Assembly (NCBI GenBank): GCA_029779385.1
Contig: JAKPAQ010000678.1
Location: 1-5,330, forward strand
DNA: 5,330 nucleotides
Direction: 5' to 3'
Origin: Actinomycetes bacterium
Lineage (GTDB): Bacteria; Actinomycetota; Actinomycetes; Propionibacteriales; Nocardioidaceae
Shown here one piece after another: positions 1 to 5,330 of this stretch. A model generated the notes under the pieces. It was not told the DNA's origin and did not search any database. It saw only the letters and a list, made by a program, of their open reading frames with translations. The position numbers and the translations under genes were made by a program. Position 1 is the stretch's first letter. The number at the start of each line of letters is the position of its first letter.

Positions 1-741
1 GATCCGGTGCAGATGCGCTTCTAGCTCTTCCTTGGTTGCCCAAGCGGTGCCGTAAATGCGCTGGAGTTGCTTGTTCTTTTCGTCGCCGCGCCAATAGGCC
101 GCGGCCGATCGCATCAGCTTGAATGCCGGGATGCGTTTGGTAGTCGGCAGGTGCGGCCCACGGCACAGGTCGCCCCACGCCTTCGAGCCGTCACGCTTGA
201 GGTTGTCGTAAATCGTCAGACCGCCAGCGCCAACCTCGACACCCGCACCTTCGACATCGGCACCGGCTGAGGACTTCAGGCCGATCAGTTCGAGCTTGTA
301 CGGCTCATTCGCTAGCTCAATTCGAGCCGCGTCATCGTCGATAGGCCGGCGATCGAACTTCTGGCCCTCCTTGATGATCTTCTTCATTCGCGACTCGATC
401 TTGACCAGATCTTCAGGTACGAACGGAACCTCAACGTCGAAGTCGTAATAGAACCCGTCCTTGATTGGCGGGCCAATACCGAGTTTCGCGTCGGGGAACA
501 GTTCCTGAACGGCTTGAGCCATCACGTGTGCGGTCGAGTGGCGCAAGATATCTAGGCCATCGGCAGAGTCGATCGCGACGGGCTCGACCAGATCGCCGTC
601 GGCCAACTCACGGGCCAAGTCGACGAGGTCGCCGTTCAGTCGGGCGGCGATGACCGCCGGGTCATCGGCGAACAACTGCCACACCTTGGTGCCAGGTTCC
701 ACCGCCTGCGGTGAATTGGAAACGGTCACGGACAGGCTCAT
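1..741 (-). CDS. thrS: Threonyl-tRNA synthetase, N-terminal part (3' end cut by window edge)
   Basis: Cytoplasmic enzyme that charges tRNA-Thr with threonine. Only the first 247 codons are present; the frame is open to base 1 and the catalytic class II core and anticodon-binding domain lie outside. Residues about 1-60 fit the TGS domain. Residues about 65-240 fit the second additional (editing) domain that hydrolyses Ser-tRNA-Thr: the HSTAH motif (H68, H72) and CRGPH (C193, H197) supply the four conserved editing-site residues. [16 protein letters not shown] (88-103) and YWRGDEKN with QRIYGTAW (217-234) are further family signatures. The ATG at 741-739 is chosen because GAAGGGG lies six bases upstream. 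The gene begins 74 bp after nrdB on the same strand, with no terminator recognised between them. I saw no T-box-like leader, but the gap is too short to hold one. Identification is secure; co-transcription with nrdAB is inference. Confidence 0.96.
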   Translation of the reverse strand, partial: MSLSVTVSNSPQAVEPGTKVWQLFADDPAVIAARLNGDLVDLARELADGDLVEPVAIDSADGLDILRHSTAHVMAQAVQELFPDAKLGIGPPIKDGFYYDFDVEVPFVPEDLVKIESRMKKIIKEGQKFDRRPIDDDAARIELANEPYKLELIGLKSSAGADVEGAGVEVGAGGLTIYDNLKRDGSKAWGDLCRGPHLPTTKRIPAFKLMRSAAAYWRGDEKNKQLQRIYGTAWATKEELEAHLHRI

Positions 742-747
742 TTGAAA

Positions 748-754
748 CCCCTTC
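748..754 (-). promoter_or_regulatory. Ribosome binding site of thrS
   Basis: On the minus strand GAAGGGG stands six bases before the ATG at 741-739. It supports this start and shows that thrS is translated independently of nrdB. Nothing in the 742-815 gap convincingly looks like a -35/-10 promoter or a U-tailed terminator. Confidence 0.7.
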
Positions 755-815
755 TGAACTGGCGACCCCTACGACTGGGTGGCGCTCTTAGCAAACACCT
801 TACCGACGACCCGAT

Positions 816-1793
816 CTAGGACTTCGAGTTGACCTCATAGGAGGTGTTGATCGACTCGAAGAAGTTGACCAACTGCAAGGTGTCGTTCGCCGTGGCCATC
901 CACTTGGCCGGGTTCGCCACGTTGAAGTGAGTGTCAAAACCGAGCTCTTCTAGCCGGCGATCAGCCAGGTACTTCACGTACTGGTTGATGTAGTCGGCGT
1001 TGAGCCCCAGGATCCCGTTTGGCAGCAGGTCTCGGTTGTAGTCCGCTTCCATGTCGACCGCGTCCAAGATCATCTGGCGAATCTCGTCGGCGAACTCTGG
1101 CGTTGCCACATCGGGGTTTTCTTCGAGCACGGTCAGAATCAGGTTGATGCCGAATTTGAGGTGCAGGCTCTCGTCGCGCACGATCCAGTCGATCAGCGAA
1201 CCGAAGTTGCGCAACAGATTACGTTGACGAAAACTCAAAGCCACCATGAAGCCGGAGTAGAACCAAATCCCCTCCAAGATCACGTTGTAGGCGATCAGGT
1301 TTCGCACGAAGTCCTGCTTGCCTTCGGTGGTAGAGATGTCGAGAGTTTGCTCGGTCATTCGGGTGATGTATTTGACTTCGAACTCTTCCTTTCGCGCCAT
1401 CGACGGCACGGTCACATGTGACTCGTAGGCCGCTTCGCGGTCGATCGGAAACGTCTCGAGCACGTACTCAAAACTCATGCAGTGGTTTGCCTCCTCCCAC
1501 ATTTGCTTGGCCAGGTAGAGGTGACATTCGGCCGCGTTCACATAGGGATACACGCCAAAAGCGAGCGCCTTGTTGACCAGCAATTCGTTCGGATTGAAGT
1601 AACTCATCAGGTGGGTCAGTGCGTGGCGTTCGTCGTCGGACATTGATTCAAAATCGCCGAGATCCTCCCCAAGTTGAATCTCGTTGGGAAACCACGTGTT
1701 CGCCACGGCTTGGTCATACAGGTCCATCGCCCACTGATAGGTGACGGGCTTTAGCAGTAGGCCTTCTTGAATGCCTGAGCCGAGAATGCTCAT
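816..1793 (-). CDS. nrdB: Class I ribonucleotide reductase small (R2) subunit, subclass Ic type (predicted Mn/Fe cofactor)
   Basis: A 325-residue ferritin-fold R2 protein that makes and stores the oxidising equivalent used by NrdA to reduce ribonucleotides. Predicted metal ligands are E70, E101, H104, E174, E208 and H211, in the motifs NEL, EEANH, EGIWFYSGF and RDESLHLKFG. Spacings of 31, 73 and 34 between the glutamates equal those of Chlamydia trachomatis R2 (E89, E120, E193, E227, as I recall that sequence). Two positions define the subclass: the first ligand is Glu, not Asp, and the residue four after the first histidine is F108, where class Ia/Ib enzymes have the radical Tyr. This is the R2c pattern, for which a Mn(IV)/Fe(III) cofactor is established in Chlamydia. 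W34, Y110 and the C-terminal Y319 (nine residues after N310 of NFFE) match known electron-relay positions, but W203 occupies the site of Chlamydia Y222. The gene lies 40 bp after nrdA with a strong Shine-Dalgarno, so the two are probably co-transcribed. Family certain; subclass strongly supported; metal content inferred. Confidence 0.97.
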   Translation of the reverse strand: MSILGSGIQEGLLLKPVTYQWAMDLYDQAVANTWFPNEIQLGEDLGDFESMSDDERHALTHLMSYFNPNELLVNKALAFGVYPYVNAAECHLYLAKQMWEEANHCMSFEYVLETFPIDREAAYESHVTVPSMARKEEFEVKYITRMTEQTLDISTTEGKQDFVRNLIAYNVILEGIWFYSGFMVALSFRQRNLLRNFGSLIDWIVRDESLHLKFGINLILTVLEENPDVATPEFADEIRQMILDAVDMEADYNRDLLPNGILGLNADYINQYVKYLADRRLEELGFDTHFNVANPAKWMATANDTLQLVNFFESINTSYEVNSKS

Positions 1794-1799
1794 TTTTTT

Positions 1800-1804
1800 C
1801 TCCT
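1800..1804 (-). promoter_or_regulatory. Ribosome binding site of nrdB
   Basis: AGGAG precedes the nrdB ATG by a run of six A residues, an ideal spacing that fixes the start at 1793. It is a cleaner Shine-Dalgarno than that of nrdA. Translation of nrdB therefore need not depend on coupling across the 40-bp gap. The AAAATTTT just upstream of it (1805-1812) is an AT-rich palindrome, and no terminator is seen in the gap. Confidence 0.75.
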
Positions 1805-1833
1805 AAAATTTTGGGTTGAGCGGGTTGGTCGAG

Positions 1834-4350
1834 TCACTGGCACGATTCGCAGTTGAGGCGCTCTTGCGGGTCGATCGGGCAGGTCTCGCCGTCTACGACC
1901 TCTAGTTCGACCACTTCGGTGGGCACGACTTGCTCGACGGGCTTGGCCACGGTTTTGGTGGCTGAACCGAACCCACGACGTGGCCCCGCAGACGAGGTGG
2001 TCTCAGCGGCCTTGTTGACCTTCACTGTGCTCTGCTCGGCGGTGTGCCTGGGCATCATGTGCAGGTAATAGGTGGTCTTGACGCCCTTTCGCCACGCGGC
2101 GGCATAAAGGTCGACCATGTTGTCGACTGAACGATCGGCAAGGTAAATGTTTCGGCTGATCGCTTGGTCGATCCATTTTTGAGCGCGTGCCGCAACTTCG
2201 ACGAACGCGTGGGCGCTCAACTGGAAACTCGTGTGATAAACATCCACGAGGTGTTGCGGCACGCCCTCGACCTTGGAAAGATCCCCCTGATGGCGCAAGA
2301 GGTCCTCGCGCACCTTTTCCCAAAGTCCCAACTCGCGAAGATCCGCGACTAGGTTTCGGTTGACTTCCAGGAATTTGCCGGCGCTGGTGGCGCGAGCAAA
2401 AATCTGGCTGAACTGCGGATCCAACCCCGGCGTCGTACCGGCGACCAAACCAATCGATGCGGTCGGCGCGATCGCCAACAGAGTCGAGTTGCGGATACCG
2501 CCAGCAACTTTGGCCCGTAGCTGGTTCCAGTCGAGCCGTTCGGTGCGATCTATCTCCAGGGCCACACCGCGGTCGGCTTCGAGGTCGGCCAGCGTGTCGA
2601 TCGGCACCTTACCCTTGCTCCAGCCTGACCCCTCGAAAGTTGGGTAGGCGCCGCGTTCGCGCGCTAGGTCGGACGAAGCATCGATTGCGTGCCAACTAAT
2701 GAACTCCATCAGCCGGTCGATCAACTCATAGGACTGCTCCGATTCGTACGACCAGCCGAACCGCTCGACGATGTCGGTGAAGCCCATGACGCCCAGGCCT
2801 AGGGCTCGGTTTTGTTCGTTGGAGTGCTCCGATTCGGGTACCGAACTGATGGTGATGTCGATCAGGTTGTCCAGTTGACGAACCGCTCGCCGAACCGATG
2901 CGGCCAGCCGGTCCCACTCGACGTGAGCATCGCCGTGGCGACCCGAAACGTGCCGTGACAGGTTGATCGACGCCAAGTTGCAGACCGCCACGTTGTCCCG
3001 GTCTTGCGGGAGGGTGATTTCGGTGCACAGGTTCGACAGGTGAATCGTGCCGGTGTTGTTGTTCAAGGCGCGCGTGTTGATGGTGTCCTTCCAGGTCAGC
3101 CACGGGTGGCTGGTGGACTGCAAGGTGACCAAGATTGCCCGGTACTGCTCGCGAGCGCCCATCTTCTTGTGGCGCAGTTCGCCGCGTTCGGCCTGAGCAA
3201 CGTATTGCGCGTAGCGGAGGCTGAACGCTTGGCCGGTCAGTTCAACCAGATCGGGAACGTCTAGCGGGTCGAACAGGTACCAAGGTTCATCGTTTTGGAC
3301 GCGCAACATGAACTCGTCGCTGATCCAAACTGCGGTGTTCGCGGTCCGGGTGCGCCGATACGGGTCGCCGGAGTTTTGCCGCAAATCTAGGAACTGGGCG
3401 AAATCTAGGTGCCAGTTCTCCATGTAGAAACACAGTGCGCCGAATTTCTTGCCGCCGCGACTGATTGCCCGAAGGGTTGAATCGATCGTGTGCATGAACG
3501 GGATCGGGCCGGTGCTGGTGGTGTTGTTGGACCGGATCGGTGAGCCTTCAGAGCGCAGTTTCGTCACCGACAGGCCGATTCCGCCGGTGCCCTTGGTCAA
3601 CCACATGACGTCGCGCACGCTCTTGGCGATGTGCTCAATGTCGTCTTCCATCTGCATGACGAAGCAGTTCGACAGTTGCGAGTACGCAGTTCCGGCGTTG
3701 ACGAGCGTGGAGCCGGCCGCCAGGTACTCCAGTCTCGACATCGAGTCGTAGAACTCCAAGGCTGCGGACGTTGGGTCGGCCTCGTTCAGTGAAAGCCCCA
3801 TCGCCACGCGCATCCAAAAGAACTGCGGAGTCTCAAGGGGCGTTCCGTCGGGCTCGACGATCATGTAGCGGGTGCGCATGGTCTGGGCGCCGATATAGCG
3901 CAGCAGGTCATCGCGCTCTGGGGCGAGCGCAGACCCCAATCGAGGCAGATCGAACAGTTGGGTCAACCGTGAATCGAGCAAACCGAGTTCAACGCCTCGA
4001 GTGATTGACTGCACGAACGCCGGACCGCACAGGGCGTTGACCTCGTCGCGGGTGACGCCTTCGCCGAAGATTTTCTTGTAGATGCTCTTGATCAGCAGTC
4101 GAGCCGCGATCGTGTCAAACGCCGGATCGTCCTTGACGTTTTGCAGCGCCACGTGGATTACGGCCTCGTCGAGCTGTTCGCTGCTGATGCCGTCGAACAA
4201 GGTGATTTCTAGTTCGGACCGCAATTGCGTTGCATGGGTTATCGGATCGGGCAGACCGAAGGCGGCCTCTTCAATAGATCTCGCAATCTCGTAGCCGTCG
4301 TATTGGACTTTGGTTCCGTCGCGCTTTACGACAGAAATATTTGAAGACAT
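1834..4350 (-). CDS. nrdA: Class I ribonucleoside-diphosphate reductase large (R1, catalytic) subunit
   Basis: An 838-residue protein that reduces ribonucleoside diphosphates to deoxyribonucleotides, using the oxidant delivered by NrdB. Residues about 4-95 form one ATP-cone (VVKRDGTKVQYD at 7-18, IKSIYKKIFGE at 87-97), the domain through which ATP activates and dATP inhibits class I enzymes. The ten-stranded barrel follows: C229 and C457 are the substrate-reducing cysteine pair, C442 is the thiyl-radical cysteine in SNLCTE, with N440 and E444 beside it. ALGLGVMGF (516-524) and PTASIG (629-634) are typical signatures, and Y761-Y762 are the radical-transfer tyrosine pair. The C-terminal CESC (C834, C837) is the shuttle pair that re-reduces the active site; an extra C824 lies nearby. 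The roughly 70 residues after YY are low-complexity and probably flexible. ATG 4350 is preferred because GAGGGG lies seven bases before it. The frame could extend to a TTG at 4383, but that would add eleven unconserved residues and lacks support. nrdB follows after 40 bp. Expression is predicted to be controlled by NrdR and a B12 riboswitch upstream. Confidence 0.97.
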   Translation of the reverse strand: MSSNISVVKRDGTKVQYDGYEIARSIEEAAFGLPDPITHATQLRSELEITLFDGISSEQLDEAVIHVALQNVKDDPAFDTIAARLLIKSIYKKIFGEGVTRDEVNALCGPAFVQSITRGVELGLLDSRLTQLFDLPRLGSALAPERDDLLRYIGAQTMRTRYMIVEPDGTPLETPQFFWMRVAMGLSLNEADPTSAALEFYDSMSRLEYLAAGSTLVNAGTAYSQLSNCFVMQMEDDIEHIAKSVRDVMWLTKGTGGIGLSVTKLRSEGSPIRSNNTTSTGPIPFMHTIDSTLRAISRGGKKFGALCFYMENWHLDFAQFLDLRQNSGDPYRRTRTANTAVWISDEFMLRVQNDEPWYLFDPLDVPDLVELTGQAFSLRYAQYVAQAERGELRHKKMGAREQYRAILVTLQSTSHPWLTWKDTINTRALNNNTGTIHLSNLCTEITLPQDRDNVAVCNLASINLSRHVSGRHGDAHVEWDRLAASVRRAVRQLDNLIDITISSVPESEHSNEQNRALGLGVMGFTDIVERFGWSYESEQSYELIDRLMEFISWHAIDASSDLARERGAYPTFEGSGWSKGKVPIDTLADLEADRGVALEIDRTERLDWNQLRAKVAGGIRNSTLLAIAPTASIGLVAGTTPGLDPQFSQIFARATSAGKFLEVNRNLVADLRELGLWEKVREDLLRHQGDLSKVEGVPQHLVDVYHTSFQLSAHAFVEVAARAQKWIDQAISRNIYLADRSVDNMVDLYAAAWRKGVKTTYYLHMMPRHTAEQSTVKVNKAAETTSSAGPRRGFGSATKTVAKPVEQVVPTEVVELEVVDGETCPIDPQERLNCESCQ

Positions 4351-4357
4351 CTGCTCA

Positions 4358-4363
4358 CCCCTC
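4358..4363 (-). promoter_or_regulatory. Ribosome binding site of nrdA, in a potentially switchable helix
   Basis: GAGGGG stands seven bases before the ATG at 4350 and decides that start against the in-frame TTG at 4383. It lies inside CACGAGGGG (4358-4366). CACGAGG is exactly complementary to CCTCGTG in the leader (4445-4451), and the helix can be extended by two G-U pairs. The site could therefore be masked, which is the usual way a translational riboswitch acts. That it is masked is inference. Confidence 0.7.
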
Positions 4364-4442
4364 GTGAACGTGTGCGAACACAATCCGCTCGAACGAGGAA
4401 GAGGAGGGAACGCTGGCCAGCGCCAGTCGAGCCCTGGACCTT

Positions 4443-4451
4443 CCCACGAGG
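4443..4451 (-). promoter_or_regulatory. Putative anti-Shine-Dalgarno segment (riboswitch expression platform)
   Basis: The minus-strand segment CCTCGTGGG can pair with two different partners. Downstream, CCTCGTG matches CACGAGG over the nrdA Shine-Dalgarno (4360-4366). Upstream, CTCGTGGG matches CCCACGAG at 4503-4510, immediately before the B12 box. These pairings exclude each other. CCCAC (4506-4510) can also pair with GTGGG (4577-4581) inside the aptamer. Ligand-stabilised folding could thus free this segment to cover the ribosome binding site. The complementarity is read directly; the switching model is inference. Confidence 0.45.
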
Positions 4452-4460
4452 TCGCGGACC

Positions 4461-4483
4461 CTAGCCGACATCTGGTCGGCTAG
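4461..4483 (-). other. Perfect 9-bp hairpin just downstream of the B12 aptamer
   Basis: The arms CTAGCCGAC and GTCGGCTAG are exact complements around a five-base loop (CAGAT on the minus strand). The hairpin begins three bases after the aptamer end as drawn here. It is not followed by a U-tract, so it does not look like an intrinsic terminator. The hexamer TCGGCT of its second arm also occurs on the aptamer's 5' side (4647-4652), so an alternative pairing with the first arm is possible. It probably belongs to the riboswitch expression platform. Confidence 0.55.
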
Positions 4484-4486
4484 GCA

Positions 4487-4664
4487 CTGGCAGGTCTTCG
4501 GACTCGTGGGCGGATTTCTGCCTACTAAGTGTCGCTTCCCAGGCCCTAGAGCCCAGTGCTTTTGACACCGTTCGTTCCCACTTACCGCTGCGGGGCAGTC
4601 CCGGAATTACACCGGGTTCCCTCTTACGACGACTCCTTGTGACGGGAGCCGAACCAGCTGCTGT
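4487..4664 (-). promoter_or_regulatory. Cobalamin (B12) riboswitch aptamer in the nrdA leader
   Basis: Read on the minus strand, the conserved elements of the cobalamin riboswitch family appear in order. First comes a GGT (4655-4653) that can pair with the ACC of the B12 box. Next is GGGAAC (4621-4616), overlapping a stem CCGG.TG.AA.CCGG (4616-4600) that fits the GGTGnAAnnCC element. CTGCCCCGCAGCGGTAAG (4598-4581) follows, then an arm closed by GTGTC/GACAC containing CACTGGGC and TGGGAAG (about 4567-4528). The B12 box AGTCCGAAGACCTGCC (4504-4489) comes last. The parallel with the E. coli btuB leader is close, including CTTAGTA in the last arm. The aptamer lies between the predicted promoter and nrdA, so adenosylcobalamin or a related cobalamin is expected to reduce nrdAB expression. 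The exact 5' and 3' limits (P1) are uncertain. A direct precedent is the B12 riboswitch on class I nrdABS in Streptomyces coelicolor. Confidence 0.93.
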
Positions 4665-4666
4665 GA

Positions 4667-4682
4667 ACACCATATACGGAAA
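4667..4682 (-). promoter_or_regulatory. Putative NrdR box, promoter-proximal (over the -10)
   Basis: Plus-strand acaccatatacggaaa matches the NrdR consensus acaCwATATaTwGtgt at 10 of 16 positions, including aca-C, the ATATA core and the fixed G. Alone it would be weak. Its value comes from lying exactly 31 bp from a second, better match and overlapping the predicted -10. NrdR is the ATP/dATP-sensing zinc-finger/ATP-cone repressor of ribonucleotide reductase operons and usually binds paired boxes 31-32 bp apart. Confidence 0.65.
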
Positions 4683-4697
4683 TCACATCGTTGTAAG
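4669..4697 (-). promoter_or_regulatory. Predicted promoter of the nrdAB operon
   Basis: On the minus strand CTTACA (4697-4692, four of six matches to TTGACA) is followed after exactly 17 bp by TATGGT (4674-4669, four of six matches to TATAAT, and TANNNT as in actinobacterial promoters). Transcription would start near 4662-4664, just before the riboswitch aptamer. The NrdR-box-like sites overlap the -10 and adjoin the -35, as expected of a repressed promoter. Confidence 0.55.
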
Positions 4698-4713
4698 CCA
4701 CTACATCTAGTTT
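4698..4713 (-). promoter_or_regulatory. Putative NrdR box, distal (adjoining the -35)
   Basis: Plus-strand ccactacatctagttt matches the NrdR consensus acaCwATATaTwGtgt at 12 of 16 positions, with the palindromic CTA...TAG core intact. It is separated from the proximal box by 15 bp, a 31-bp phase that puts both on the same face of the helix. It lies between the -35 and the asparaginase stop codon (4718-4716). Confidence 0.7.
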
Positions 4714-4715
4714 TT

Positions 4716-5330
4716 TCAGATTGCTGGCCGGATCAGGCCCACGGGCACGCCGCCGCCAAGAATTTCGCGGGTCCGAAGTCCAGCAATCGCTGTTTCGTCA
4801 ACTCCGGGGCCGCTGGTTACGCCAAATCGATCGAGCGCGCCGACTAGCGCTGCGGCAAGTGGCCGCTCGCCGCCGTCACGAACTTTTAGCGCGATCGCGC
4901 GTCCGTCGGGCAAGGCCGCGGCATAGACCCCGTCGGCACCGTCCTTGGCGATCAACCCGTCGATCGCGCTCATCAACGTGGTGGTTGGCCGGTTAGTCCC
5001 TGCGATCAAGAAGGGATGGGCCGACATGGCGCGAGCGACTTTGGCTTCTGGCGAATCGGGCGCCTGCTGGGGTGCTGCGGCTAGCCGGGCAAAACCTCGA
5101 GCCAATCCGACCAGTGTGGTGGCGAACAGCGGGGCACCGCAACCGTCGGTGGTAGTGGCGGTGATCGGCTCGCCGGTGAACTCGGCCAAGGTTTCGGCTA
5201 TCGCGAACTGCAATGGGTGTGTGGGCGCAAGATAACTGGCCGTGTCCCAGCCGGCGGCAACGCAGGTCAGCAGCATCGCCGCGTGTTTGCCCGAGCAGTT
5301 CTGGGTGATTCGCTCAGCCCCTCGCCCCGA
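4716..5330 (-). CDS. L-asparaginase II family protein, C-terminal part (5' end cut by window edge)
   Basis: The frame is open from base 5330, giving 204 residues up to a TGA at 4718-4716. The start lies beyond the window, since family members run to roughly 330 residues. NCSGKHAAML (visible residues 11-20) and TDGCGAPLF (about 61-69) are signatures of the asparaginase II family (Pfam Asparaginase_II, related to the inducible Rhizobium etli enzyme). In the R. etli structure, as I recall it, a zinc ion is bound by the Cys and Lys of CSGK and by the Cys of DGCG. All three are present here (visible C12, K15, C64) with similar spacing. The expected reaction is hydrolysis of L-asparagine to aspartate and ammonia, probably in the cytoplasm. 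An internal ATG at 5276 is not the start, because the conserved NCSGKHAA precedes it. The gene precedes the nrd regulatory region on the same strand, with no terminator seen and no clear functional link to nrdAB. The family is assigned with good confidence, but the substrate is not proven for many members. Confidence 0.88.
   Translation of the reverse strand, partial: SGRGAERITQNCSGKHAAMLLTCVAAGWDTASYLAPTHPLQFAIAETLAEFTGEPITATTTDGCGAPLFATTLVGLARGFARLAAAPQQAPDSPEAKVARAMSAHPFLIAGTNRPTTTLMSAIDGLIAKDGADGVYAAALPDGRAIALKVRDGGERPLAAALVGALDRFGVTSGPGVDETAIAGLRTREILGGGVPVGLIRPAI

Noticed and set aside
742..815. Imperfect bulged stem (ACCC/GGGT with GCG/CGC) in the nrdB-thrS gap as a terminator or a thrS regulatory element.
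   Set aside because: Seven pairs with a bulge and no U-tract are within chance expectation, and no T-box motif is present.
816..1793. NrdB could be an R2-like ligand-binding oxidase (R2lox), which also uses a Mn/Fe centre and Glu as first ligand.
   Set aside because: It lies directly after nrdA, keeps the relay residues W34 and Y110 and has the C-terminal NFFE...Y319 tail used to contact NrdA. The radical-site residue is Phe as in R2c.
1853..4294. Plus-strand open frames opposite nrdA (for example 1853-2068, 2360-2647, 3449-3751).
   Set aside because: They are antisense shadows of a strongly conserved gene, with no recognisable domains.
816..4350. Class Ib (nrdEF) assignment.
   Set aside because: No nrdH or nrdI is nearby, the large subunit has a full ATP-cone, and the small subunit has Glu/Phe in place of Asp/Tyr.
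4351..4383. N-terminal extension of NrdA from a TTG at 4383, adding eleven residues.
   Set aside because: The added residues do not resemble the family start, no Shine-Dalgarno was found for it, and GAGGGG is ideally placed for ATG 4350.
4411..4430. Palindrome CGCTGGCCAGCG (4411-4422) and the pyrimidine-rich run after it on the minus strand, as a terminator.
   Set aside because: The stem is short (about five pairs) and the following run is mixed C and T, not a U-tract. It may be a minor leader structure or chance.
4461..4483. Intrinsic terminator at the perfect hairpin.
   Set aside because: No U-tract follows on the minus strand; the next bases are GC-rich.
4461..4673. A 70-codon minus-strand open frame.
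   Set aside because: It coincides with the cobalamin riboswitch, whose conserved elements explain the sequence; the peptide has no recognisable features.
4721..5235. Plus-strand open frames opposite the asparaginase gene.
   Set aside because: Arg/Ala-rich low-complexity translations, typical of antisense frames in GC-rich DNA; the minus frame has clear family motifs.

Overview
The window looks like a moderately GC-rich chromosomal segment from an actinobacterium. The threonyl-tRNA synthetase N-terminus closely resembles actinobacterial ThrS as I remember it, and the pairing of a cobalamin riboswitch with NrdR boxes upstream of aerobic nrdAB recalls Streptomyces. The genus cannot be fixed from sequence alone. 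All four supported genes lie on the minus strand. In transcription order they are the C-terminal part of an asparaginase II family protein (5330-4716, N-terminus beyond the right edge), a regulatory region (4715-4351), nrdA (4350-1834), nrdB (1793-816) and the N-terminal 247 residues of thrS (741-1, continuing past the left edge). No RNA genes other than the riboswitch, no mobile elements and no CRISPR arrays were seen.

The core of the window is an aerobic ribonucleotide reductase operon. NrdA has a single N-terminal ATP-cone, all the class I catalytic cysteines and a C-terminal CxxC. NrdB carries the residues that define subclass Ic (the Chlamydia trachomatis R2c type). Glu70 replaces the usual first Asp metal ligand and Phe108 replaces the radical tyrosine, with exactly the Chlamydia spacing between the ligands. 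The predicted cofactor is therefore a Mn/Fe centre and not a tyrosyl radical.

The 365-base region before nrdA is densely regulatory. It holds a plausible promoter (CTTACA, 17 bp, TATGGT) with two NrdR-box-like palindromes in phase 31 bp apart, one over the -10 and one against the -35. A complete cobalamin (B12) riboswitch aptamer follows, then a leader of about 130 nt. That leader contains a segment able to pair either with the nrdA Shine-Dalgarno region or with the aptamer next to the B12 box. The inferred logic is that sufficient dNTPs act through NrdR to shut off transcription, while B12 shuts off expression through the riboswitch. That would make sense if the genome also encodes a B12-dependent class II reductase (NrdJ), which is not in this window.

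thrS starts 74 bp after nrdB with its own good Shine-Dalgarno and no recognisable terminator between them, so some read-through from the nrd operon is possible. No terminator is seen after the asparaginase gene either; the upstream NrdR box begins two bases after its stop codon.
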